DNA from: JAEZDP01 sp044508265
Lineage (GTDB): Bacteria; Acidobacteriota; Vicinamibacteria; Vicinamibacterales; Vicinamibacteraceae
Direction of reading: 5' to 3'
Assembly (NCBI GenBank): GCA_044508265.1
Contig: JBIQIB010000070.1
Location: 1-23,011 of the forward strand
DNA: 23,011 nucleotides
Below the pieces are notes generated by a model. That model was not told where the DNA came from, made no database searches, and saw nothing but the letters and a program-made list of their open reading frames with translations. This document shows, piece after piece, positions 15,823 through 23,011 of this stretch (position 1 is the stretch's first letter; each line of letters starts with the position of its first letter). The position numbers and the translations under genes are program-made.

Positions 15823-15849
15823 TGTCACAACACGCTGTCTCGCGCGGTC
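15823..15849 (+). promoter_or_regulatory. Candidate ECF41-dependent promoter of the alpha/beta hydrolase gene
   Basis: TGTCACA (15823-15829) is followed after exactly 16 bases by GGTC (15846-15849). Both elements and the spacing equal those of the site in front of the ECF41-linked oxidoreductase gene at 9828-9854. It points at the hydrolase gene, whose ATG lies about 85 bases further on. Confidence 0.5.
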
Positions 15850-15933
15850 TACACGAGCGCAGGCAGACACCCTTCAACGCCGTACCAGGAGCCGTCCGGC
15901 GATCTCGTGTCTGCCCCTGAAGGAGGAATGACG

Positions 15934-16773
15934 ATGAGCACCATCACGACTCGCGACGGGACGACGATCTACTACAAGGACTGGGGCACCGGCCCGGTCA
16001 TCACCTTCTCCCACGGCTGGCCGCTCAACGCCGACGCGTGGGACGCGCAGATGCTGTTCTTCGTGCAGAACGGCTTCCGCGTGGTGGCGCATGACCGGCG
16101 CGGCCACGGTCGCTCGAGCCAGCCGTCGGCCGGCAACGACATGAACACCTACGCCGACGATCTGGCCGCCTTGATGGATGCCCTGGATCTGAGGGAGGTC
16201 ACCATGGTGGGGCATTCGACGGGTGGCGGCGAAGTCGCACGCTACATCGGACGACACGGCACAGGGCGGGTCGCCAGAGCCGTCCTGATCGGCGCGGTCC
16301 CGCCCATCATGCTGAAGTCGCCGTCCAACCCGGAAGGCACGGCGCTCGAGGTGTTCGACGGCGTCAGGTCGGCACTGCTGAGGGATCGCTCCCAGTTCTA
16401 CCGAGACTTCGCCGTGGCCTTCTTCGGGACGAATCGTCCCGACGCAAAGGTGTCGCAGGGGATGCTCGACCAGTTCTGGCTCTGGTCGATGCAGGTGGGG
16501 CTCAAGGCCTCATACGAATGCGTCGAGGCATTCTCGGCGACTGACTTCTCGGACGACCTGAAGGCGTTCGACGTCCCCACCCTGATCATGCACGGCGAGG
16601 ACGATCAGATCGTCCCCATCGCGGCGTCCGCCAGGAAGTCGGTGCGTCTCATCAAGGGCGCGACGGCGATGTTCTACCCCGGTCTGCCGCACGGGCTCAT
16701 GACCACGCACGCGGACCGGATCAACAGCGACCTGCTCGCCTTCTGCCGGAGCGACAAGTGGCGGGCGGCATAG
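15934..16773 (+). CDS. Alpha/beta hydrolase, non-heme chloroperoxidase/perhydrolase type
   Basis: This 279-residue hydrolase has the catalytic triad Ser95 in GHSTGG, an Asp in GEDDQIVPI (Asp224) and His253 in 'LPHGLMTTH'; the oxyanion region is 'FSHGWPLNADAWD'. These features and the length fit the cofactor-free haloperoxidase/perhydrolase group, which makes peracids from acetate and H2O2 in vitro and is usually an esterase or lactonase in vivo. ATG 15934 was chosen because AGGAGG (15921-15926) lies 7 bases upstream; the GTG at 15907 and ATG at 15928 put that site within or too close to the start. It is transcribed alone: a hairpin follows 27 bases after the stop. The upstream promoter motif suggests it is part of the ECF41 regulon. 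It is predicted to be cytoplasmic. Confidence 0.9.
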   Translation: MSTITTRDGTTIYYKDWGTGPVITFSHGWPLNADAWDAQMLFFVQNGFRVVAHDRRGHGRSSQPSAGNDMNTYADDLAALMDALDLREVTMVGHSTGGGEVARYIGRHGTGRVARAVLIGAVPPIMLKSPSNPEGTALEVFDGVRSALLRDRSQFYRDFAVAFFGTNRPDAKVSQGMLDQFWLWSMQVGLKASYECVEAFSATDFSDDLKAFDVPTLIMHGEDDQIVPIAASARKSVRLIKGATAMFYPGLPHGLMTTHADRINSDLLAFCRSDKWRAA

Positions 16774-16799
16774 ATTCCGAGCGGAGAGCGTGGGACGCC

Positions 16800-16825
16800 G
16801 GGCCGGAGCGCGCAGGCTCCGGCCC
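16800..16825 (+). terminator. Strong GC hairpin after the alpha/beta hydrolase gene
   Basis: GGGCCGGAGC (16800-16809) and GCTCCGGCCC (16816-16825) form a perfect 10-bp stem with a 6-base loop, 27 bases after the hydrolase stop. No T-run follows, so it may act as a terminator in a high-GC genome or as an RNA-stabilising end. Confidence 0.55.
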
Positions 16826-16984
16826 ACCGTTCGGTACGCCTCGCACCGCGTTCGCAGTCGGCGGCGTCGTTCCCGCCGCCGTCTCCTGGGTGTCCGTCGA
16901 CGCGACGGATGTCGAGGACGCGCGGGATCACGTTGACACCATCGCGGGTTCCGAGTTCGTCGACGATCGGATCAGGCGGCAGGA

Positions 16985-18718
16985 GTGACCGCCGCCGCGG
17001 TCGACATACTCCGCCCGAGCCTCTCGACTATGCCTACCGAAATCGTTCCGTCCGCGCCGCTCACAGGTGCCGCGAACGCGGCACTCATGTTTCCCACGCT
17101 CAGGGCTGACCAGATCACGCGTATCGCGTCTCTGGGCGTGGTACGCCGGGTCAGCCGCGGCGACGTCCTGATTGAAGGCGGGCAGACCAACGTGCCGTTC
17201 TTCGTGCTGAAGGACGGCGAGATCGAAGTCATACGCCCATCCCGCCTGGGCGATCTTCTGGTCGCCGTTCTCGGACCGAGCCAGTTCACCGGTGACATCA
17301 GCATGATCCTGGATCGCCCGGCCCAGATGCGGGTCCGCGTCAGCGGGTCTGGCGAGGTCATCCAGCTGTCACGGGCGCAGATGCACGCGCTCGTCCAGAA
17401 TGACGCGGAGGTGGGAGAGGTGCTCCTGCGCGCCTTGATTCATCGCCGCAGCGCACTGGTCTCGCAAGGCGTCGGCGACGTGCTGCTCATCGGCTCTGTG
17501 CAGTCCGCGGCGACACTCCGCATCAAAGAGTTCCTCACGCGCAACGGCCATCCGTTCGGCTATGTCGACGTCCAACGCGACACCGATGTCGGCGATCTGC
17601 TCGACCGCTTTCACGTTGCGGCCGCGGATATGCCCGTCGTGATCTGCCGCGGCGAGATCGTCCTCAAGAACCCCAGCAACGGAACCATAGCGGACCATCT
17701 CGGCTTCAACGCCGGTATCGACCACCGCCGGGTACGCGACATCGTCATCGTGGGGGCAGGTCCCGCCGGTCTGTCCGCCGCAGTCTACGCGTCGTCCGAG
17801 GGGCTCGACGCAGTTGTCGTCGAGGCCACTGCTCCGGGCGGACAGGCGGGTGCCAGCTCCAGGATCGAGAACTATCTCGGGTTCCCAACGGGCATCTCCG
17901 GCCGTGACCTCGCCGGACGCGCCTACTCTCAGGCACAGAAGTTCGGCGCGCACGTGCTCGTCGCCAAAGGCGCCACGCGGTTGACAGCAGCGCCGATGCA
18001 CCACGACATCACGTTGGACGATGGCACCACCATCTCGGGGCGCACGGTGGTCGTCGCGACGGGCGCCACCTATCGCAAGCCTCCCCTTCCTCAGCTCGAA
18101 CGTTTCGAGGGCGCCGGGGTGTTCTACAGCGCGACCTTCATGGAGGCACAGCTCTGTGCAGGTGAGGACGTGGTCGTGGTGGGCGGTGCGAACTCCGCCG
18201 GCCAGGCGGCGACGTTCCTCGCCCGCACGGTGCGCCGTGTGCATCTCCTGGTCAGGTCCGACTCACTCGCCGCCAGCATGTCGCGGTACCTGGTCCGGCG
18301 CATCGAAGACTCGCCGAACATATGCGTTCGAACGACAACGGAGCTTGTTGGCCTGGAGGGCACTGGCCATCTTCAACGCGTACGGTGGCGTGATGGCATG
18401 GGCGAGGTCACAAGCCACGCGATCAGGCATGTGTTCCTGATGACGGGGGCGGACGCCAATGCCGCCTGGTTGAACGGACGGGTCTCACTGGATCGGAAGG
18501 GGTTCATCAAGACGGGCTCGGACCTGACCCACGAAGAGCTCGCAGCCGCCGGATGGCCGCTGCAGCGCCAGCCGTATCTCCTGGAGACCTCGCTTCCCGG
18601 CGTATTCGCCGTCGGGGACGTCAGATGCGGCAACATCAAGCGCGTGGCCTCGGCTGTCGGCGAGGGAGCGATGGCGGTCTCGCTCGCTCATCGAGTACTC
18701 GCCGAAAGGCCTGCTTGA
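16985..18718 (+). CDS. Cyclic nucleotide-binding domain fused to thioredoxin-reductase-like FAD oxidoreductase
   Basis: The 577-residue fusion has a CNB/Crp-type sensor (about 35-155: 'PFFVLKDGEIEVI', 'QFTGDISMILDRPAQ') and a thioredoxin/glutaredoxin-like domain (about 163-240, 'YVDVQRDTDVGDLL ... MPVVICRGEIVLKNPS') with no CxxC. A two-domain FAD/NAD(P) oxidoreductase follows, with GAGPAG (257-262), GGANSAGQAA (400-409) and 'FAVGDVR' (541-547). The redox pair CxxC of thioredoxin reductase is missing: the matching stretch is 'GVFYSATFMEAQLC' (about 378-391), with one Cys at the end. The protein therefore probably moves electrons from NAD(P)H via FAD to another acceptor, perhaps gated by a bound ligand. 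The start is GTG 16985 after GGCGGCAGGA; ATG 17030 is an alternative that keeps every domain. It is read in the same direction as the hydrolase gene but after a hairpin, so it may have its own promoter. Confidence 0.87.
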   Translation: MTAAAVDILRPSLSTMPTEIVPSAPLTGAANAALMFPTLRADQITRIASLGVVRRVSRGDVLIEGGQTNVPFFVLKDGEIEVIRPSRLGDLLVAVLGPSQFTGDISMILDRPAQMRVRVSGSGEVIQLSRAQMHALVQNDAEVGEVLLRALIHRRSALVSQGVGDVLLIGSVQSAATLRIKEFLTRNGHPFGYVDVQRDTDVGDLLDRFHVAAADMPVVICRGEIVLKNPSNGTIADHLGFNAGIDHRRVRDIVIVGAGPAGLSAAVYASSEGLDAVVVEATAPGGQAGASSRIENYLGFPTGISGRDLAGRAYSQAQKFGAHVLVAKGATRLTAAPMHHDITLDDGTTISGRTVVVATGATYRKPPLPQLERFEGAGVFYSATFMEAQLCAGEDVVVVGGANSAGQAATFLARTVRRVHLLVRSDSLAASMSRYLVRRIEDSPNICVRTTTELVGLEGTGHLQRVRWRDGMGEVTSHAIRHVFLMTGADANAAWLNGRVSLDRKGFIKTGSDLTHEELAAAGWPLQRQPYLLETSLPGVFAVGDVRCGNIKRVASAVGEGAMAVSLAHRVLAERPA

Positions 18719-18750
18719 CGCATGTCGGGCTGCGCGTCGGTCCGCATGCG

Positions 18751-20070
18751 CTAACTGGCGAATCCCCGCAGATAGGGCTGCTCCGGCGGCCGCGGCCCGG
18801 TGCTGAACTGCGGGCCACGCGTCGATCGGTACGCCATGTCCAGGAACGGCGTCTCGAGGCGCCGGCCTGCCGCCGAGTACCTTCCGTTCTCCCAGTTGGA
18901 GTCCATGTTCGCCGCGACGATGCCGGTGGACAGCAGCAGCCGCTCGGCCTCGAACGGCTCCCTGCCGGTCACCATCGTCTCCACGATCCAGTGCGGCTGC
19001 GCGTTGGACGCGTGGTACTGGTCGAACGGGCCCGGCCATCCACGCATCGACACGACCGTCGGCTCCTGCTGCCCGGCAATCTCGCCGGCATAGGTCCAGC
19101 CGACGCCCCGTGCCGAGAAGACGGCGGCCTGCGTGCCGTCCCGATACTCGACCACGCAGACGTTCGGGACCTTGATCTGCTGGAAGTGGCCAGGCTCGAG
19201 ATCCAGCCGGGTGCGGATGGATTCGAGCAACGTCATCGCCCACTGGTTGCGTTCGGCCCACTGCCACGTCTCGGGGCCGCGAATGCTCTGCACGGCCCTG
19301 ACGCCCGTCTCACCGCCCCGGCGCCGCTCGACGAACGCCTGCAGGACGTCCACGCAGTGGAACAACGCGCCTTCATCGGAGGCTCCGCCCACCACCACCG
19401 ACGATCTGATGGGCGTGTCGACGTCGAGCTCGATCTCGGGCTCGCGGTAGTAGACGGGAATGGAGGACCCACCCGTGAGGGCAAACTTCAGCTCGCGCGA
19501 CTTGTCGAACATCCACTTCGCCTCGTCCCAGTCGTAGGAGAGGTGCTTGTCGTTGAACACCGGCACCGAGCGACCGCTCTGCTCGAACACCCGCATCACC
19601 TTCTCGTAAATCCACCAGCGCGGGAGGAGCCACTGGCCCTTCAGGTTGGTCGGGTACTCGCCGTGCTCGCCGACGATGACCACGCCATCGACGGCCAGCG
19701 TCTTGCCGCCGAGCGTGACCGCTTCGGCGACGGAGTCGAAGATGGGGATGCCCTTGGCGCGACACACCTTCTGACCGAGGACACTCGTGTCGTGCTGATG
19801 GATGTAGACGGAGGCGACGTCCACGCGGGACGGCATGTGGGCGCCCTGCCACCAGTACCCGTCGATCAGCTTCGTGACGATCCAGTCGGCATGCGACCGT
19901 GTCGCGCCCCAGAAGCTGACGAGACAGGCGATGCGAGGCCGCTTGCCGGGCGTCTGCGCCATGGCGCCAGGAGCGAAGCTGCCCCACGCCGCGAGGCCGG
20001 CCATCGCCGTCGTGCCCAGCATCTGCCGACGTGTCATCTCCGAACCACGTGGATTTCCCGTACCGGCCAT
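18751..20070 (-). CDS. Tat-exported protein of unknown function
   Basis: This 439-residue protein begins with a twin-arginine signal ('MTRRQMLGTTAMAGLAAWG', cleaved near 'AMAQT'), so it should fold in the cytoplasm and be exported, usually with a cofactor. The mature part opens with a Rossmann-like 'RIACLVSFWGATRSHADWIV' and contains 'LAVDGVVIVGEHGEYP', a strand-turn pattern like the second half of a Gfo/Idh nucleotide domain, but there is no GxGxxG and no EKP motif. It may be a degenerate Gfo/Idh-fold or a related family found in Acidobacteria and Planctomycetes. The function is unknown. ATG 20070 lies 3 bases after the stop of the dipeptidase gene; ATG 20037 is an alternative that starts right at the Tat motif. 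It is cotranscribed with the dipeptidase and convergent with the CNB-oxidoreductase gene. Confidence 0.75.
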   Translation of the reverse strand: MAGTGNPRGSEMTRRQMLGTTAMAGLAAWGSFAPGAMAQTPGKRPRIACLVSFWGATRSHADWIVTKLIDGYWWQGAHMPSRVDVASVYIHQHDTSVLGQKVCRAKGIPIFDSVAEAVTLGGKTLAVDGVVIVGEHGEYPTNLKGQWLLPRWWIYEKVMRVFEQSGRSVPVFNDKHLSYDWDEAKWMFDKSRELKFALTGGSSIPVYYREPEIELDVDTPIRSSVVVGGASDEGALFHCVDVLQAFVERRRGGETGVRAVQSIRGPETWQWAERNQWAMTLLESIRTRLDLEPGHFQQIKVPNVCVVEYRDGTQAAVFSARGVGWTYAGEIAGQQEPTVVSMRGWPGPFDQYHASNAQPHWIVETMVTGREPFEAERLLLSTGIVAANMDSNWENGRYSAAGRRLETPFLDMAYRSTRGPQFSTGPRPPEQPYLRGFAS

Positions 20071-20073
20071 GGC

Positions 20074-21285
20074 TCACCGACCTGTCTTGCTGGTGACCTG
20101 TGTGAACACGCGCAGCAGGTTGCCACCGAGGAACTTCCTGATGCGCTCCGGCGAGTAGCCTCGCCGCAGCATGGCGTCGGTGACCATCGCGAGGTCGCGG
20201 ACGTCGCGCATGCCGAGTGGTGGCGTCGGGCCGCCGTCGAAATCCGTACCGAGTGCGACATGGTCCTCGCCTACCAGCTGGATGGCCCGATCCACGACGT
20301 CCACCCATTCGTCCACCGACAGCAGCAGCGCGTCGGGCGCCCGGGCCTCGACCAGCGGGAACTGCGGCGCCAGCAGGCGGTCGATCGTCGCGATCGGCAG
20401 CCGCTCCTTCTCCGCGGCAACCTCCGAGGTGTCCCAGAACGGCTTGCCGGTGTGCTGAGACAGCCACTCGAACTGGCGGCGATTGTGGAACGCATTGCCG
20501 ATGTGGAACCCGATGACGCCGCCCCTCGCCGCGAGCTTTCTGAGCAGGTCGTCGGGCATGTTGCGCGGGATGTCGTTCAGGCTGCGCAGCCCGTGGTGCG
20601 TGGCGACGATGGGATCGCTGCTGACCTCCAGCGTCTGCGCGAGCGTCTCGTCCGACGCGTGCGACACGTTGATCAGCATTCCCAGCCGGTTCATCTCGCG
20701 CACCACGGCGCGCCCGTGGTCGCTGAGGCCGTTCCAGCGGGCCGGCGCACAGCAGGAGTCGGCAAACTCGTTCGACCAGTTGTGGGCCGGAAGCTGCACC
20801 ACCCGCAGGCCCAGCCGGTACAGCGCCCGCAGCACGTCGAGGTCGCCGTCGAGGTCGAAGCCGCCTTCGAGGTCGAGCACGGCGGCCATTTTGCCGGCCG
20901 TGTTGATGCGGGCGATGTCGTCGGCGTCGAGCGCGAGCTCGACGACATCCCGGTTCTGCTCGATCTGATCGAGCGCCATGTTCATGAGGCGCAGCGTCTG
21001 CTTCGTCTCGTAACGCGGCGGGTAGTACTGCTCCATCACGTACAGCGTCATGAAGAAGGCGTCGAGCCCGCCCTCCTTCATGCGCGGCAGATCCACCTGC
21101 CCGTCGGACTGACGGTCGCCGATGTTCCCGCCGAGGTGCAGCTGCCTGTTGATCATGTGCAGGTGCCCGTCGAGGACGAATGCGTCCTCGTGCAGCCGAC
21201 GGGCCGCCTCCGAAACTTGCGGAGGCTCCTGCGCCGAGAACAGCAGCGCGAACGGGAGAACCGCGGCGACGATCTGCGCTTTCAT
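20074..21285 (-). CDS. Membrane dipeptidase-like protein (peptidase M19 family), secreted
   Basis: This 403-residue protein has a signal peptide (about 1-18) and the M19 amidohydrolase-type barrel: 'VLDGHLHM' (His41, His43), 'LDLEGG' (Glu140), 'NVSHAS' (His209), 'ATHHGLRSLNDIPRN' (His230) and 'LGTDFDGG' near the end. It would cleave dipeptides or related small amides with two zinc ions outside the cytoplasm. The first metal motif is HxH where HxD is usual, so metal use or specificity may differ. The start ATG 21285 has AGGAGA about 10 bases upstream. It is followed after 3 bases by the Tat-exported unknown gene and is divergent from the Gfo/Idh gene across 98 bp. Confidence in the family is high, in the substrate low. 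Confidence 0.9.
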   Translation of the reverse strand: MKAQIVAAVLPFALLFSAQEPPQVSEAARRLHEDAFVLDGHLHMINRQLHLGGNIGDRQSDGQVDLPRMKEGGLDAFFMTLYVMEQYYPPRYETKQTLRLMNMALDQIEQNRDVVELALDADDIARINTAGKMAAVLDLEGGFDLDGDLDVLRALYRLGLRVVQLPAHNWSNEFADSCCAPARWNGLSDHGRAVVREMNRLGMLINVSHASDETLAQTLEVSSDPIVATHHGLRSLNDIPRNMPDDLLRKLAARGGVIGFHIGNAFHNRRQFEWLSQHTGKPFWDTSEVAAEKERLPIATIDRLLAPQFPLVEARAPDALLLSVDEWVDVVDRAIQLVGEDHVALGTDFDGGPTPPLGMRDVRDLAMVTDAMLRRGYSPERIRKFLGGNLLRVFTQVTSKTGR

Positions 21286-21383
21286 CGAACTCGTGTCTCC
21301 TGAGCGAGGGGGTCGGCCCGAGTGTACGGTACGCAGCCATGCGCGTCGACTGCAGTAGAATCGCGGCTCTGCAAGGAGGCTTC

Positions 21384-22988
21384 ATGAGTCACGTCTCGAG
21401 GCGTACGTTCCTGACGACGACGGCGGCGGGCGCCGGCGTCACGATCCTGCCGCGACGCGTGCTGGGCCGTGGGTTCCAGGCGCCCAGCGACACGGTGAAC
21501 ATCGCCACCGTCGGCTTCGGCGGCATGGGCGGCAGCAACACGCGCAGGCTCATGACCCAGAACATCGTCGCCATCTGCGACGTCGACGACGCCCTCGTCG
21601 ACGCGCAGCTGAAGCGCATGACCGACGATGCGGCCAGTGCACCCGCGTCACCCCGGCCGCCGCAACCGGCACGCGGGATGTCGGCCGCACAGGCCGAGGC
21701 CAATGCCCGCCGCCCCCGCATCGACAACGCGGCCGCGCTGCGGCGTTTCGTGGCCGAGCAGGTGCCGCGCCTCAGGCGGTATCGCGACTATCGCGAGATG
21801 CTGGACAAGCAGAAGGACATCGATGCGCTCGTGATCGCGACGCCCGATCACATGCACGCGCTCATCGCGCTCGCCGGCATGGACCTGGACAAGCACGTGT
21901 ACGTGCAGAAGCCTCTCTGCTGGTCGGTCGAGGAAGCGCGGGCGCTCGCCAGGAAGGCCGGGGCGAAGCCGAACGTCGTCACGCAGATGGGCAACCAGGG
22001 GCACTCGAGCGACGGCTCGCGCACCGGGTACGAGTACATCCGCGGCGGCGCCATCGGCGACGTCCGCGAGGTGCACGTGTGGACGAACAGGCCGCTCGGA
22101 TACTGGCCGCAGGGCATCCCGAGGCCGGCGCCACTGCCCGCAGCGCCCCCGGGCCCGCGGCCCCTGCGGTTCCCGTCGGGGCGCATCACGCCCCTGATGG
22201 CCGACGCGCTGCAGCGCGAAGCGGCGCCGGTGCCGTCGACGGTCTCATGGGACCTGTTCCTCGGCGGCGGGCCGCAGGTCGAGTACCACCCGGTCTACCA
22301 CCCGCACCATTGGCGAGGCTGGGTGGACTGGGGCCAGGGCGCGATCGGCGACATGGGGGCACACCTGATCGACCATCCGTTCAGGGCGCTGGACCTTGGC
22401 ATGCCGACCGTCATCGAGACGGTGTCGACGCCGTTCAACGGGGTCTGCTACCCGCACGCGACCATGACGCATTACGACTTCCCGGCGCGCGGCAGCATGC
22501 CGGCGGTGAAGCTCACGTGGTACGACGGGGGCCTGACGCCACCGCGGCCCGAAGAGCTGGGCGACGAGATGCTCAACGGCGAAGGCGGCATCCTCTACGT
22601 CGGCACCAGGGGCAAGATGATGCAGCTGACGTACGGTCACGAGCCGCGCCTGCTGCCGCAGTCGCTGCACGACGAGGTGGGGGCGCCCAGTCCGCTGCTT
22701 CCCCGCATCACGCACGCCCACGAAGAGCACGAGATGAACTGGATCGAGGCGATCCAGGGCAAGGCGGAGATCTCGAGCCCGTTCGAGCAGGCGGCGCCCC
22801 TGACCGAAGTGATGCTGCTGGGCGTCGTGTCGCTGCGGGCCGGGCAGAAGACGCCGGGCGACAGCAGGATCCATTACGACGCGGCCAGCATGCGCGTCAC
22901 CAACACGATCAAGGGCCCGAACGGCACGGTGACCGACCCGAACGAGTTCCTGCGGCGCGAGTATCGTGCGCCGTGGACGCTCACCTAG
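21384..22988 (+). CDS. Tat-exported Gfo/Idh/MocA-family oxidoreductase
   Basis: This 534-residue protein starts with a twin-arginine signal ('SRRTFLTTTAAGAG'), followed by a Rossmann domain with 'VNIATVGFGGMGGSN' (about 38-52), 'VAICDVDDA' and 'DALVIATPDHMHA', and the motif VQKPLCW where EKP is usual (Gln175-Lys176-Pro177). The C-terminal alpha/beta domain includes 'DWGQGAIGDMGAHLIDHPFRALDLGMP'. Such exported members are common in Acidobacteria and Planctomycetes and are thought to oxidise or rearrange sugars with a tightly bound NAD(P). An insertion of about 37 residues, Pro/Ala-rich (82-118), interrupts the Rossmann domain. ATG 21384 was chosen for the AAGGAGG (21373-21379) just before it and because the Tat motif begins there; the frame is open further upstream, across the divergent gap. 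It ends 23 bases before the window edge. Confidence 0.92.
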   Translation: MSHVSRRTFLTTTAAGAGVTILPRRVLGRGFQAPSDTVNIATVGFGGMGGSNTRRLMTQNIVAICDVDDALVDAQLKRMTDDAASAPASPRPPQPARGMSAAQAEANARRPRIDNAAALRRFVAEQVPRLRRYRDYREMLDKQKDIDALVIATPDHMHALIALAGMDLDKHVYVQKPLCWSVEEARALARKAGAKPNVVTQMGNQGHSSDGSRTGYEYIRGGAIGDVREVHVWTNRPLGYWPQGIPRPAPLPAAPPGPRPLRFPSGRITPLMADALQREAAPVPSTVSWDLFLGGGPQVEYHPVYHPHHWRGWVDWGQGAIGDMGAHLIDHPFRALDLGMPTVIETVSTPFNGVCYPHATMTHYDFPARGSMPAVKLTWYDGGLTPPRPEELGDEMLNGEGGILYVGTRGKMMQLTYGHEPRLLPQSLHDEVGAPSPLLPRITHAHEEHEMNWIEAIQGKAEISSPFEQAAPLTEVMLLGVVSLRAGQKTPGDSRIHYDAASMRVTNTIKGPNGTVTDPNEFLRREYRAPWTLT

Positions 22989-23011
22989 GCCGTCAGCTCG
23001 CGCTCAACCAG

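Noticed and set aside
16758..16988. A 76-codon open frame between the hydrolase and CNB-oxidoreductase genes.
   Set aside because: It starts inside the hydrolase gene, runs through the strong hairpin, and its product has no recognisable features.
18553..21303. A 916-codon open frame on the plus strand.
   Set aside because: It lies antisense to the dipeptidase and the Tat-exported protein, its product is His/Arg/Val-rich with no domain, and such long antisense frames are common in high-GC DNA.
21356..21361. TAGAAT as a -10 element for the Gfo/Idh gene.
   Set aside because: No acceptable -35 lies 16-18 bases upstream, and it is only about 23 bases from the start codon.

Overview
The window is GC-rich and uses codons in the way of a high-GC soil bacterium. 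The gene content (Tat-exported Gfo/Idh-type protein, M19 dipeptidase with a signal peptide, PEP-CTERM protein, CNB-fused thioredoxin-reductase-like protein, ECF41 sigma factor, MEDS-domain protein) suggests an Acidobacteriota member, perhaps Vicinamibacteria. That placement is inference from gene families; no rRNA or marker gene is present. I saw no tRNA, rRNA, CRISPR array, insertion sequence or phage gene.

Region 1 (1-8490) is a convergent two-operon locus. On the plus strand, after the tail of a PrcB-like protein, come an ABC ATPase, a fatty acyl-AMP ligase (FAAL) and an acyl carrier protein (ACP), with stop/start overlaps TGATG and ATGA. On the minus strand come a PEP-CTERM protein, a phosphodiesterase-type protein with TPRs, a GNAT acetyltransferase and a B12-binding radical SAM enzyme, all tightly packed and running into the ACP gene with a 103-bp convergent overlap. 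A good sigma-54 (-24/-12) promoter lies in front of the PEP-CTERM gene. The combination suggests a small lipid or surface-modification pathway: FAAL and ACP would activate an acyl chain, and the radical SAM, GNAT and phosphodiesterase-type proteins could modify or transfer it. The link between the two operons is inferred from position only.

Region 2 (8490-18718) is a regulatory and stress-type island. An ECF41 sigma factor with its fused SnoaL-like C-terminal domain sits upstream of an NAD(P)-binding epimerase/oxidoreductase-type gene, the classical ECF41 partner, followed by a small unknown protein. The short gap between sigma gene and oxidoreductase holds TGTCACA-N16-GGTC, which resembles the ECF41 promoter. 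The same motif with the same spacing occurs about 6 kb away, pointing at a chloroperoxidase-type alpha/beta hydrolase, so a local ECF41 regulon is likely. Between them lie a MEDS sensor plus a sigma-54 enhancer-binding protein, a PEP-mutase/isocitrate-lyase family enzyme and a metallo-beta-lactamase-fold hydrolase. A cyclic-nucleotide-binding/thioredoxin-reductase-like fusion without the redox CxxC ends the island.

Region 3 (18751-22988) holds a Tat-exported protein of unknown function and an M19 dipeptidase-like protein on the minus strand, divergent from a Tat-exported Gfo/Idh/MocA-type oxidoreductase on the plus strand. These look like extracytoplasmic catabolic enzymes.
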